A stretch of DNA of 64,000 nt from Pyrenophora tritici-repentis (Eukaryota; Ascomycota; Dothideomycetes; Pleosporales; Pleosporaceae): positions 3,162,001 through 3,226,000 of the forward strand of contig NC_089394.1 of assembly GCF_003171515.1 (NCBI RefSeq), in the 5' to 3' direction. Below are positions 20,833 to 29,603 of this stretch, in pieces. A model generated the notes under the pieces. It did not search any database, was not told the origin of the DNA, and worked only from the letters and a program-made list of their open reading frames with translations. Numbering within the stretch: the stretch's first letter is position 1; each line of letters opens with the position of its first letter. The translations under genes were made by a program, and so were the position numbers.

Positions 20833-21935
20833 TTGCAAAACAAAAGGATCCAGCCCGTCGACCTGCATGACGTCAAGATGGACGACGCCTCACCGGCAAC
20901 AGTGCCCGAAAAAGAGGATGTAGATGCGTCCGATGGTCGGGGCAATAAACTCGACTCAATTAACCACGACGACGACAAAAATGGCCTTCGTCCGGGTAGT
21001 AGTTTCTTATTCCCCATTCTCGTCGAAGACGACAGCATTCCACACAGTGGCCCGTCTCTCTCCTAGAACAATCCTTCATTACGGGAAATTGTTCAAGACA
21101 AGAACAAGATTGTCTTTATAACGGGTGCTGGGATCTCTACAAGTGCTGGAGGTGAGTCACTAAGAGATTGTGGTACGTTCGTCTGTTAACCCTCCTGGTA
21201 GTGGACGACTTCCAGAGTCGCTCTAGGACCACAATGTCCAGTCGTAATATGTTAGACATCTCTGCTATCTGGTCCGAGGAATTTCTTAGTTGGAGTCGTG
21301 CTCTCTACAATATATGCTCGAAAGCACAGCCCACTCCCTTCCACCACTTTCTGGATGAGCTTGCCAGTACTTCCCGTCTTCTTCGCCACTACACCCAAAA
21401 TATCGACTGTCTAGATACCTCCCTACATAAGTTATCTAGTCGGACCATCTCGCTGCACGGACGGTTGGATACGTTCATCTACACAATATGTCACAAAACG
21501 AAGCACGTACCATTCGCGGTTTACGATGACACTTTTGGGTTTCCTTGCGAAGAGTGTCGTCTTAAGAGCGAAAGGCGCAAATCGGGAGGCAAGAGGGGCC
21601 TGCCTGTTGGCGTTTTGCGGCCCAAGATCCTACTCTATGGAGAGGTAAGCCCAGATGCTGAGGAAATCGCGGCGACATGGGAACAAGATGCTTTAGACAA
21701 TGTGGATGCAGTTGTGTTGGTCGGAACCCGGCTCAAGATACCACATACAAGAAAACTTGCGTATAGTCTGTGTCGGAGCTCCAAGTCACGAGGAGGAACG
21801 GTAATATGGATGAATAGGGTCCCCCTAGAGTCGGAACCCACTACGGAGCAGCCTCCGGAAGTATTCGGAATTGATCATGTAACGAGGGGCACCCAAGTTG
21901 AGCAGTCACGGCCGCCCTATCCGCCTCCCACGTAG
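20833..21935 (+). pseudogene. Sirtuin (Sir2-family NAD-dependent deacylase) with nonsense codon and lost zinc cysteine
   Basis: An acidic, Ser-rich leader is open from about 20640 with no clear ATG. It runs into TAG 21064-21066, then in the same frame NPSLREIVQDKNKIVFITGAG, the sirtuin NAD-binding start. A 50-bp intron (21152-21201, GTGAGT...GTAG) joins it to the next exon, which has PTPFHHFL, YTQNIDCLD and LHGRLDTF (catalytic His). GVLRPKILLYGE, VVLVGTRLKIP and VIWMNR follow. The first zinc pair reads IYTICH where the family has a Cys-x-x-Cys, so one zinc ligand is a Tyr (TGC to TAC); the second pair, PCEEC, is intact. CAG to TAG explains the stop. I infer a mutated host deacetylase gene, not a transposon part. 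Confidence 0.85.
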
Positions 21936-22120
21936 ATACAATTAGTACAAAGTGGTTGCAAGCCTGATAAAAATGACTCTGTTAAAAAAATCTTAGGATA
22001 ATACCTATTGCACGCGTTACAACAACCTTATGTTTGTGGTGGTGAGCAAGTTGGGGGCATCACGGTGGCTTACTCCCGTTGCCGCTAGAGAAGGAAACCA
22101 TCTGTACCAGCAACTGGGTT

Positions 22121-22252
22121 TTAACTGGTGCTCGGTGGCACAGCCTGATAAATAAGCCATAGCGCAACGCCACCAGCATCGATGCTATGCTGCAGTTCTT
22201 TTGCATAAGACAGCGACGACTTACCCCCGCCGATGTCTCCTCTGATAGCCAT
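22121..22252 (-). pseudogene. Fragment with a P-loop (Walker A) motif
   Basis: A 43-codon frame MAIRGDIGGGKSSLSYAKEL.. contains GxxGGGKSS, then stops. It could be the remnant of a P-loop NTPase. It is too short to assign and may be coincidental. Confidence 0.3.
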
Positions 22253-22435
22253 TGCAAATGTACCGTGCGTTACGAGTGCGACTCATCGCTGGGACCTTCA
22301 CACGGATGACGGCAGCCGGCGTAGCCGGCTTGGGAATGACACGAACACATTAGAACTGAGCTTCGTTGTGAGGCTGTTCCCAATACGTGCAGGAGCCCTG
22401 TGGCTGAGGTCATGGCTGAGGTATTGGCTGGGGTA

Positions 22436-22468
22436 CGAAGGAGCTCGTTTTTAGTGTGTCCCCACCCA
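22436..22468 (+). repeat. Left terminal inverted repeat of the Tc1-like element
   Basis: 33 bp, inverse of 29302-29334 with one mismatch; target TA at 22434-22435. Confidence 0.9.
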
Positions 22469-23665
22469 TGTAGGAACTTCACTTTTTTGGCTGCACAGCC
22501 ATACAAAACAATGAAGCAACAACACAACGCGCTCATTTTTACAGCTGAAAAAGATAAGGTTATTCGATTGTATTAGAGCTATTAATATAGCGATTTTCTA
22601 GAGTTGCGCCTCACCCATGGAAGTTGTTGTTGCTCTCATTTTGAATGATCCTACGCACCACCTTAGGAATCCCCATCACCCACCTATTGATTATTTCTTG
22701 AGGCAGAGCTTCCCACTCAGCCTCCCATTGTTGTTGACACTGTTGTGGAGTACATGAGGGTGTGAATTGCCTTGTCACATGACGCCGCAGCCATGACCAG
22801 GCATGTTCAGATGCGTTCCCATCTGGACTGTGACCTGGCCAAGCCATCTTCTCAATCTTCTGAACTTGTAGGTAGTCATTTGCAATACGAGACTTGTGAG
22901 GAGGAGCTCCATCTTCAAGTAAGTAACATGCAACTCCTCGACTTTTGAGGGAGTTAATCCATGGAGCGACCTTCTTAAGAGCTCCTTCGCGGTGGCGATA
23001 CCCATCCACCCCTCCTCTTGACCTAATACCGCGGTGATAGTCATGTTTCTTGATATGCTCAAGCTTTCTAGTAGATGTACGAAGTTTATATCTACCTCAC
23101 CAAGCTCCTGGAGGGCTGCGCGGGCCCTTCGTTGGGCATGGTTGGAGGATGTTCGAGTGGCTGCATTCTCCAACTCTAGAAGCTCCTCCGCTACCTCTTT
23201 CTCCTCTTGAGTCTCATGAAAGTATAAATGACAAGGTCCTTTAAAGTTGTGTTTAAAAGCCCCAAAGAATTGTATACAACAGTCTCGACGATTGCGGTCG
23301 TGGCGTACGTCGTCGTTGTAAATTTCATCATCGCGCGCCCATGTACGGATCATGCCTCTCTCTTCTCCCACTCGAGCTGGTGTTTCGTCAGTAAATACCA
23401 CGCAGCGGAAGTCAAAGCCAAGTCCATCACCAACCTCGTATCGATCGGGGTTGTGCTCAAGGGCCCATCTCAATCGCTCTTGGCGTTGGGTAGATGAAAG
23501 TGGTGGTTTCCAGCCTGGCTTTCTGCGCTTGTAACCAGCTCTATACATGACATTCTCAAATGTAGAAATGCTCAGATTAGGCGCGATAGCATGAAGCTGG
23601 CGATGCTTTATTGGCTGCCATGGCTCCTCCTCGCGGTGGTTGCGATCTTGCGTTGTGATGCGGAC

Positions 23666-23837
23666 TGTCAAGCGTCAAGGTTGGGGAGAATCATCATGTC
23701 GTATTAGAGCTATCGGGAAGAGGTCTATATACGCAGTGGGAGGAGAGAAGGAGCTAGGCCGTAAAGGTACTAGCGGGTAAATAGGTGGCTGCCTGGTTGC
23801 CCAAAGAGGAGCCAAGGGATAAGCCCTATGGCCGACA
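23666..23837 (-). repeat. 3' LTR of Copia-B
   Basis: 172 bp, identical by eye to 28740-28911. On the element's strand it begins TGTCGGCC and ends CTTGACA. Confidence 0.94.
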
Positions 23838-23926
23838 CACCCCCCGGAACCAGGTGGCAAGCCATCTGAGTGAATGAAATGTATAGGAAATCGTAAAGAG
23901 ACGTTCGCTGGAGGTGCCTTGAGAGA

Positions 23927-26900
23927 CTACATGCGGGGAACGTTCACCATATCGATGAGGCCAATGAACTTAGCGTGCTCTTGTTTGTCGAGAGGCTTCG
24001 TAAGGCCGTCGGCGGGCATCTCTACGCCGGGGAGATAGTCGAGCTTGAGGTTGCCGTCTTTGTACTGCTGCTTTGTATACTTGAAGTACGCGTCGATGTG
24101 CTTTGTACGCTCGTGATGGCCGTCCTTGCGGATCATATTAAGCGCTGGCTGATTATCGGTGTACAGCTTGAAGGGCTTGAGGTCGTTACCGACGTATCCA
24201 ACCTGAGAGAGTAGGCGTTGAAGCCAATTGATCTCTTTGGCAGCATACGTCATGGCAATATATTCTGATTCTGTGGAGGAGAGAGTAACGAGGCGCTGGC
24301 GGTACGATTTGTATGAGACGACGCCTCTAGCCATCTTGATGACGTAGCCGGAGGACGACTTGCGCTCGTTGTTGTCGCCATGGGCGGAGTCACTGTAGGC
24401 CTTAAGGCCTATCATGTGATCTGGGTCGTCCATATTAGCGTCTTTAAGGTCACCTTGGTACTTGATGCCGAGAGTTGCCGTGCCGTTGTAGTAGCGGAGC
24501 ATGTGCTTTAGCAGTGACAGTTGCTCTAACGTAGGGTTGTTTGCAAAGCGTGCCATGAAGTTCACGTGCCAAGCTAGGTCACAGCGAATAATGGAGGTAG
24601 GATAGAGTAGCTTCGCGACGAGCGATTGGTACTGCTGTATAAGGTTGTTGTCGGCGATGTCATCACGCTTGATGAGGGTGAGGGCCGACTTTGGGAGGGG
24701 GTTGTCTGCCTTTGGAGCGTTGGCGAGGTGATACTCATCGACAATGCGATCAACGTAGCTATCCATCGTCATAGAGAGAGAGCGGTTGGGACGATCGCGG
24801 AGGATTCGAATTCCCAAGTAGAAACCAATTGGGCCAAGGTCACGAGCCTTGTATCGATTGAGGAGTTGTGACTTAAGTGCCTTCATAGAGGTCACGTCAC
24901 GTGTAATAAGGATAAGGTCGTCAACGTACACGACTATGATGGCCTTTGTTGTTGGGTTGACGAAGACGCAGGGATCTGCTTCGATGGGCTCGAAGCCGAG
25001 ATCTTTGAGAGAGTCCTTGAGGTCGTTGTACCACAATAGGGCTGACTGACGGAGGCCGTACATGCCGCGGCGAAGGCGAACAATATTCCCAAAGCCAGTA
25101 CAGCCTGCGGGCAGGCGAAGGAGGACAACGTCATCGTCGTCGAGGTGAGCGTTGAGGTAAGCAGTAATCATGTCGATCTGCTCACACTCTAGATCGAAGT
25201 AAGCCACAAGGGCGAGGAGGATGCGGAGCGTAGAAGTTCGGACGACGTAGGAGTAAACCTCGCGGTACCAAATTGATTCTTGTTGCTTGTTGCCGCAAGC
25301 CACCATGCGAGCCTTGTCTTTCACGTGATAGCCTTGAGCGTTGCCTTTATACGTCCACACCCATTGACCTGGGATGATCTCATACTTGGCAATCTCCTCT
25401 GCCGTAGCAGGGCGCCAAGTACCGTTGGCGATAAGAGCGTTGTACTCATCGTCCATTGCGAGTTGTAGATCATCGCGGCGAGGATGTTTGAGAAACTGAC
25501 GATAGTTGCGAGGCTCCGGTGGAAGTTCTGAAAGCTTTGAGCCGAGAGTGGGCTTGACGAGAGCCATGGCGAAGCAGCGATCAAAAGTAGATGAAGTGAA
25601 GAAAGCACGTGCCCGGCGATTGCGAGGGCCGTGTATGATATGAGCTGGGTTGAGGTCCGCGTTAATCTCATGTCGACGCGCTGCCTTGTTGTTACCACGG
25701 GTTGGAGGAGCTGGTGGAGCTTCATCATCATCCTCGAAACCATCAAAGCCATCTCCGCCATCAGCACGAGGTAGCTGATGATTGTCCAAATCGCCGCCAT
25801 CACCATCTTGCGGAGGAGCGGGTGGAGTTGTAGCGGCGTCGGCGAGGCGGTTGATGAGAGGTTTAAATGGGAGCACCTTCGGTGATGGTGAAGGGCCGAT
25901 GATGGGAGACAATGGAGGAGTGGAGGGTGAGTCGTAGCTATCAAACCGCACGGAGGCGGTGGTAACGATCTCATCAGTCTCTGGGATCCACATCTGGTAG
26001 ATGTTCTCGCCGATCATACCGACGAGGTGGCCCTTGTGAGCACGAGGTGCAAATTTGTCACCTTTAACGCGCTTCTGGGCGGGTATATGGGCGTATCCAA
26101 CATGGCCGAAAGCGTGCATCTTGGCGACGTTTGGGACTGGGTTTGGGTAGCCTATAGAGCGATTCCAGGCCTCTAAAGGAGTGATCTTTCCTGGGAGGTT
26201 GCTGTTGGAGACGAGGTTGTGAATGCGGGCCATATATTTGGCTGCGTAGGGCCACAGCTTTATAGGAAGCTTGGCTGCAATAAGAGCTCCGCGAGTTCGA
26301 TCCTCTGTGATACCGTTGGCGCGCTCTGCAATACCATTGCGAGTGGCATCATAAGGTGGTGACGTAACTACCTCGATGCCCACGCTATCGAAGTACTGCT
26401 TGTTGCTGGCGTTAATAAACTCGCGAGCGTTGTCGGTATGGATAGTGATGGTAAAGCCTTTGGCCTTCATAGCTTTGCACCAATTAATAAGCTGTTGGCC
26501 TAGTACAGCGCGGCTGTCTGATGTGAATAGCCACTGTCGGCGTGACTTGCCATCCGTGATAGGCATGAAGTAACGCTCTCCATCTTTTCCAGGTATAGTG
26601 ATGGGGCCGACGACATCGACATGGACCTTGCCAAGCGCTGTATTGGGTGGAGTTTGTTGAATTCGAGAGATATTTCGCTTTGATTTGGAGAGGCCGCAGG
26701 GCTCGCAGTTGGTGACGGTAGAAGTAGTGAGCTTCATCCCATGTACAACTTTTGCAGTGTCCTTAATAGCGTCTATTCCAGCGTGTCCCATGATATGATG
26801 CCAGTCGGTGGCTGGCCGTGAGGATGAGGGCTCATCGGCAGAGCTTCGATAGCAAACAAGAGAGGCGTATGAGAGAGCGGCCGGCGCCTTGGAGGATTCT

Positions 26901-28585
26901 GTAACTACGAGAAAGTTGGGTATACCGTCGATCTCTGGTAAGTAAGCTAGCTCCTCATCTGAGGCAGTGTACAATTTGTCCTTGCCCGAGTGATACCACA
27001 CTCCCGCGCGCTTGAATGGAGCTTGGGAGATGACGTTGGTGGCGAAATCGGGGCAGTAGAGGACGTTTTGGAGTGAGATCTTCTCTGTTGTTCCGTCGGC
27101 TTTGACGACTTCAAGGCGTACAGTGCCAACGCCGGCGGCGGTGGTTGATCCGGTAGAGCCGTGTACGTCATTGTCGATTGGAGCGTATTCGTAAAATTTC
27201 GAGCGGTTATTGAAGACGTGCCGGTTAGCGGCAGTGTCGTAGCAGTACCGCTGTTGATAGTCGTGATTGGAGACTGCCTTCTTGAGGAGAGTCGGAGAGA
27301 CGAAGGTGGCGACTGTCACGTATGAGTGAGCATCGTACTGATCAGCATCGTCGTCGTTGCTGTTCTTGGCCACTGTAACGTTTGTACGAGCTGCTGCAGC
27401 TGCGGCCTTCTTAGCGGCATTGTCTGCGGTGCGCTTCTTAACATTATCTGGGGTGAGAGAAGGGTGAAGTTTCCAGCAAAGCTCATTAGGTCCTGGGTGC
27501 TCTCGCTTGCAGTGATCGCACATTCCAACAGGCTGAGGAGTACGCTTCTGTTGGTTGTTATTGCGCGTCGGCAGAGACGAAGGAGTAGGAGTAGAGTTCT
27601 GGTTGCTGTTGTTGCCATTGCCGCGGCCATTTAGGCGTGTGAGAACGCGCTTCTCCTCCGCTTGTTTAGAGACGGAGAGGAAAGTCTTCACGGGCTCATC
27701 TGGGGCATGGCGTAGGTGATCCTCGAGTGACGCGACGAGCGTGTCGATAGACCATGTATGGCCTTGGCGGAGGTCGTTATTGCGAGCTTCTACCCACTGT
27801 GGGAGTACACGAGCTAAGCCGTGAAGGAAGTGGATGATGAGCAGGTCTTCGATGTCGCGGTCGGCGGATGTACCAGGTACTGCTGAAGGCTTCTTCCATC
27901 CAAGTGTGATGCCTTGTACCGTGATGTCATTAATTGTCTCGCGAAACTTTCCAATATAGCTGCGGACTGTGGGTTGGGTCTCAGCGCGGAGGTCGATGAA
28001 GGCAGTCCACGCGAGAGCAGCATTGGCGTAGTCACCGTTGCTGTTTAGGTCCTTGAGAGCCTTGTACATATCGTGGGCGGTGGGGCAAGTGCGCACCTGA
28101 GCTACGAGAGGCTTGTCAATGGATGAGAGTATGGTGTTTTGGAGTCGGGCATCTCGGGCGACCCATGAGTCAAGCGCAAGCTTGTCCTCTTTAAGTAGCT
28201 GTCGAGCCTCATTGTTGAACGGTCCTATAGTCTTGTTGAGTTTGCCGACACGGTCAAGCTCGGCTTGGATAACGTCTGTTGAGGTGCCTAATGGATGAGT
28301 GATCGGGCGCTGCATGGCGGTAATGCGATATTTGTCGTCTGTAGCGTCAAATTCTGGGCGCGGAGCGCCATCTAGGACGGCTACAGCGCCATCGGCGGCT
28401 GCGTAATTGATGAGTTGTTTAATCCAGTCCTTCCAGTTTTTGCCGTCGGCTGCAAGGCGCGCTGTGACAGCTGTGGAGGAGGTGTAAGTTGCCATCGCGG
28501 CGGACGTCGAAGACCGTTCGGCTAGCGATTTTTGGCGGTGAGCAGCGAGGAGCTCGTCGTCGTCCAAGCGATCGATGAGCTGCAA
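23927..28585 (-). CDS. Copia gag-pol polyprotein (1552 aa), intact
   Basis: A UBN2-like gag is followed by a zinc knuckle (CDHCKREHPGPNELCW, about residue 355). The protease is near 448 (YDTAANRHVF, a D-T-A variant). The integrase HHCC domain starts near 593 (HHIMGHAG...CEPC), with catalytic HVDVVGP, HTDNAREF and RNGIAERANG. The reverse transcriptase has YVDDLILI near 1218, and RNase H (SDSAHGDNNERKSSSGY) starts near 1397. The C-terminus DGLTKPLDKQEH is the usual Copia end. All catalytic residues I can name are present and there is no frameshift. It cuts the Tc1 transposase and lies in the same direction. Confidence 0.95.
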   Translation of the reverse strand: MQLIDRLDDDELLAAHRQKSLAERSSTSAAMATYTSSTAVTARLAADGKNWKDWIKQLINYAAADGAVAVLDGAPRPEFDATDDKYRITAMQRPITHPLGTSTDVIQAELDRVGKLNKTIGPFNNEARQLLKEDKLALDSWVARDARLQNTILSSIDKPLVAQVRTCPTAHDMYKALKDLNSNGDYANAALAWTAFIDLRAETQPTVRSYIGKFRETINDITVQGITLGWKKPSAVPGTSADRDIEDLLIIHFLHGLARVLPQWVEARNNDLRQGHTWSIDTLVASLEDHLRHAPDEPVKTFLSVSKQAEEKRVLTRLNGRGNGNNSNQNSTPTPSSLPTRNNNQQKRTPQPVGMCDHCKREHPGPNELCWKLHPSLTPDNVKKRTADNAAKKAAAAAARTNVTVAKNSNDDDADQYDAHSYVTVATFVSPTLLKKAVSNHDYQQRYCYDTAANRHVFNNRSKFYEYAPIDNDVHGSTGSTTAAGVGTVRLEVVKADGTTEKISLQNVLYCPDFATNVISQAPFKRAGVWYHSGKDKLYTASDEELAYLPEIDGIPNFLVVTESSKAPAALSYASLVCYRSSADEPSSSRPATDWHHIMGHAGIDAIKDTAKVVHGMKLTTSTVTNCEPCGLSKSKRNISRIQQTPPNTALGKVHVDVVGPITIPGKDGERYFMPITDGKSRRQWLFTSDSRAVLGQQLINWCKAMKAKGFTITIHTDNAREFINASNKQYFDSVGIEVVTSPPYDATRNGIAERANGITEDRTRGALIAAKLPIKLWPYAAKYMARIHNLVSNSNLPGKITPLEAWNRSIGYPNPVPNVAKMHAFGHVGYAHIPAQKRVKGDKFAPRAHKGHLVGMIGENIYQMWIPETDEIVTTASVRFDSYDSPSTPPLSPIIGPSPSPKVLPFKPLINRLADAATTPPAPPQDGDGGDLDNHQLPRADGGDGFDGFEDDDEAPPAPPTRGNNKAARRHEINADLNPAHIIHGPRNRRARAFFTSSTFDRCFAMALVKPTLGSKLSELPPEPRNYRQFLKHPRRDDLQLAMDDEYNALIANGTWRPATAEEIAKYEIIPGQWVWTYKGNAQGYHVKDKARMVACGNKQQESIWYREVYSYVVRTSTLRILLALVAYFDLECEQIDMITAYLNAHLDDDDVVLLRLPAGCTGFGNIVRLRRGMYGLRQSALLWYNDLKDSLKDLGFEPIEADPCVFVNPTTKAIIVVYVDDLILITRDVTSMKALKSQLLNRYKARDLGPIGFYLGIRILRDRPNRSLSMTMDSYVDRIVDEYHLANAPKADNPLPKSALTLIKRDDIADNNLIQQYQSLVAKLLYPTSIIRCDLAWHVNFMARFANNPTLEQLSLLKHMLRYYNGTATLGIKYQGDLKDANMDDPDHMIGLKAYSDSAHGDNNERKSSSGYVIKMARGVVSYKSYRQRLVTLSSTESEYIAMTYAAKEINWLQRLLSQVGYVGNDLKPFKLYTDNQPALNMIRKDGHHERTKHIDAYFKYTKQQYKDGNLKLDYLPGVEMPADGLTKPLDKQEHAKFIGLIDMVNVPRM

Positions 28586-28727
28586 GTTGCGGGGTCGCGA
28601 TTGCTAAAGTGGCGCGCGATTGCGACGTCACCGAGCTGTTTTGCGGGGAGGGTGATGATCGTGATGAGGCGCGCGGGTCGTCAAAATATCTAATAGAATT
28701 ATCGTGAGCGACTACGGGAGCGGGTGA

Positions 28728-28739
28728 GGGCTCATAACC
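28728..28739 (-). promoter_or_regulatory. Primer-binding site of Copia-B (half-tRNA-iMet)
   Basis: Next to the 5' LTR on the element's strand stands GGTTATGAGCCC, complementary to the initiator tRNA-Met anticodon region and identical to the TRIM site at 6411. Confidence 0.78.
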
Positions 28740-28911
28740 TGTCAAGCGTCAAGGTTGGGGAGAATCATCATGTCGTATTAGAGCTATCGGGAAGAGGTCT
28801 ATATACGCAGTGGGAGGAGAGAAGGAGCTAGGCCGTAAAGGTACTAGCGGGTAAATAGGTGGCTGCCTGGTTGCCCAAAGAGGAGCCAAGGGATAAGCCC
28901 TATGGCCGACA
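28740..28911 (-). repeat. 5' LTR of Copia-B
   Basis: 172 bp, promoter-bearing LTR for the minus-strand polyprotein, followed by CGGAC 28912-28916. Confidence 0.94.
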
Positions 28912-29301
28912 CGGACGATCTCATCCTTCTGTTCCTGGCTCAGAACCTCGGGTCCCCCACGCCCAATGTCATCCTGAAATAGGACTGGGTCCCATAGATC
29001 GAAGCCCCCACTCTCTGCCTTGTCCTCTATCCTCTTCATAAGCTTTGATATACCCGAGCGGTCGCGGTGGAGGGCTGCGGCAATAGCGTGGTGGCTGACA
29101 TTCCCGAGTAATGCTGCACCAGCTATGAATGCACGCGTTTCTGGAGGGATTTCGGTACGAGAAGTTTTAGAAACTCGAAGAGTACGCGTAAGCTTGTATT
29201 TGAAAGGCTTTCTGCGGTTTAAACTCATGTTTCCAGAGTATTGTGGTGGGTATGTTGAGATTATTTTACAGGTTTGGGATGGAAGCCGGCATCTCGGTGT
29301 T

Positions 29302-29334
29302 TGGGTGGGGACACACTAAAAACGAGCTCTTTCG
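29302..29334 (-). repeat. Right terminal inverted repeat of the Tc1-like element
   Basis: 33 bp, inverse of 22436-22468, with TA at 29335-29336. Confidence 0.9.
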
Positions 29335-29603
29335 TATATGAGCTCAGCTAGAATGCTACAAACAATAGAAGATACACTCTCTCCTAGTTTTTCTGTCCAC
29401 AATACCCGCACCCAACCGTGCGACAGTCATGAGCCCGGTCAACCTTCCTTCTGCAGCACTATCAGCCTATGCAGACAGTACTATCTCTGTTAACTGCTCA
29501 TTGCAAGCACGCTGCTGGTTGCAATTGTCGGCGCGATCCCAACAAAAAGTGAGGGGTCGCATCCGCAACCCCGCATCCCCGCGATCGTCAGAACACTCGA
29601 GGG

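Larger units (their letters stand above)
23666..28911 (-). mobile_element. Complete young Copia retrotransposon (Copia-B) inside the Tc1-like element
   Basis: 5246 bp in reverse orientation, with two 172-bp LTRs identical by eye (23666-23837, 28740-28911). CGGAC target duplications lie at 23661-23665 and 28912-28916. A half-tRNA-iMet primer site abuts the 5' LTR and a G-rich tract (rc of 23838-23850) precedes the 3' LTR. The gag-pol frame is fully open, so this copy is probably competent. Confidence 0.96.
22611..29228 (-). pseudogene. Tc1-like DDE transposase, interrupted by Copia-B and a frameshift
   Basis: The N-terminal helix-turn-helix part (28917-29228, MSLNRRKPFKYKLTRTL..) contains SHHAIAAALHRDRSGISKL. 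It ends in KDEIV at the Copia target, and the rest resumes exactly at 23665 with ITTQDRNHREEEPW. The catalytic region has VVFTDE (first Asp), then LLEDGAPPHKS (second Asp) and WPGHSPDGNASEHAW (final acidic block). The frame changes near 23080, after NFVHLL, and continues as EHIKKHDYHRG, so one base was gained or lost. The C-terminus at 22611 is intact. The element is a dead copy whose relatives could be active. Confidence 0.88.
22436..29334 (-). mobile_element. Tc1/mariner-type element split by a nested Copia element
   Basis: 33-bp terminal inverted repeats (22436-22468 and 29302-29334, one mismatch, CGAAGGAGCTCG... start) are flanked by TA at 22434-22435 and 29335-29336. Without Copia-B (23666-28911 plus one 5-bp duplication) the element is 1648 bp, normal for fungal Tc1 relatives. 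It encodes one minus-strand transposase, interrupted by the Copia and by a frameshift, so it cannot move itself. Confidence 0.92.
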
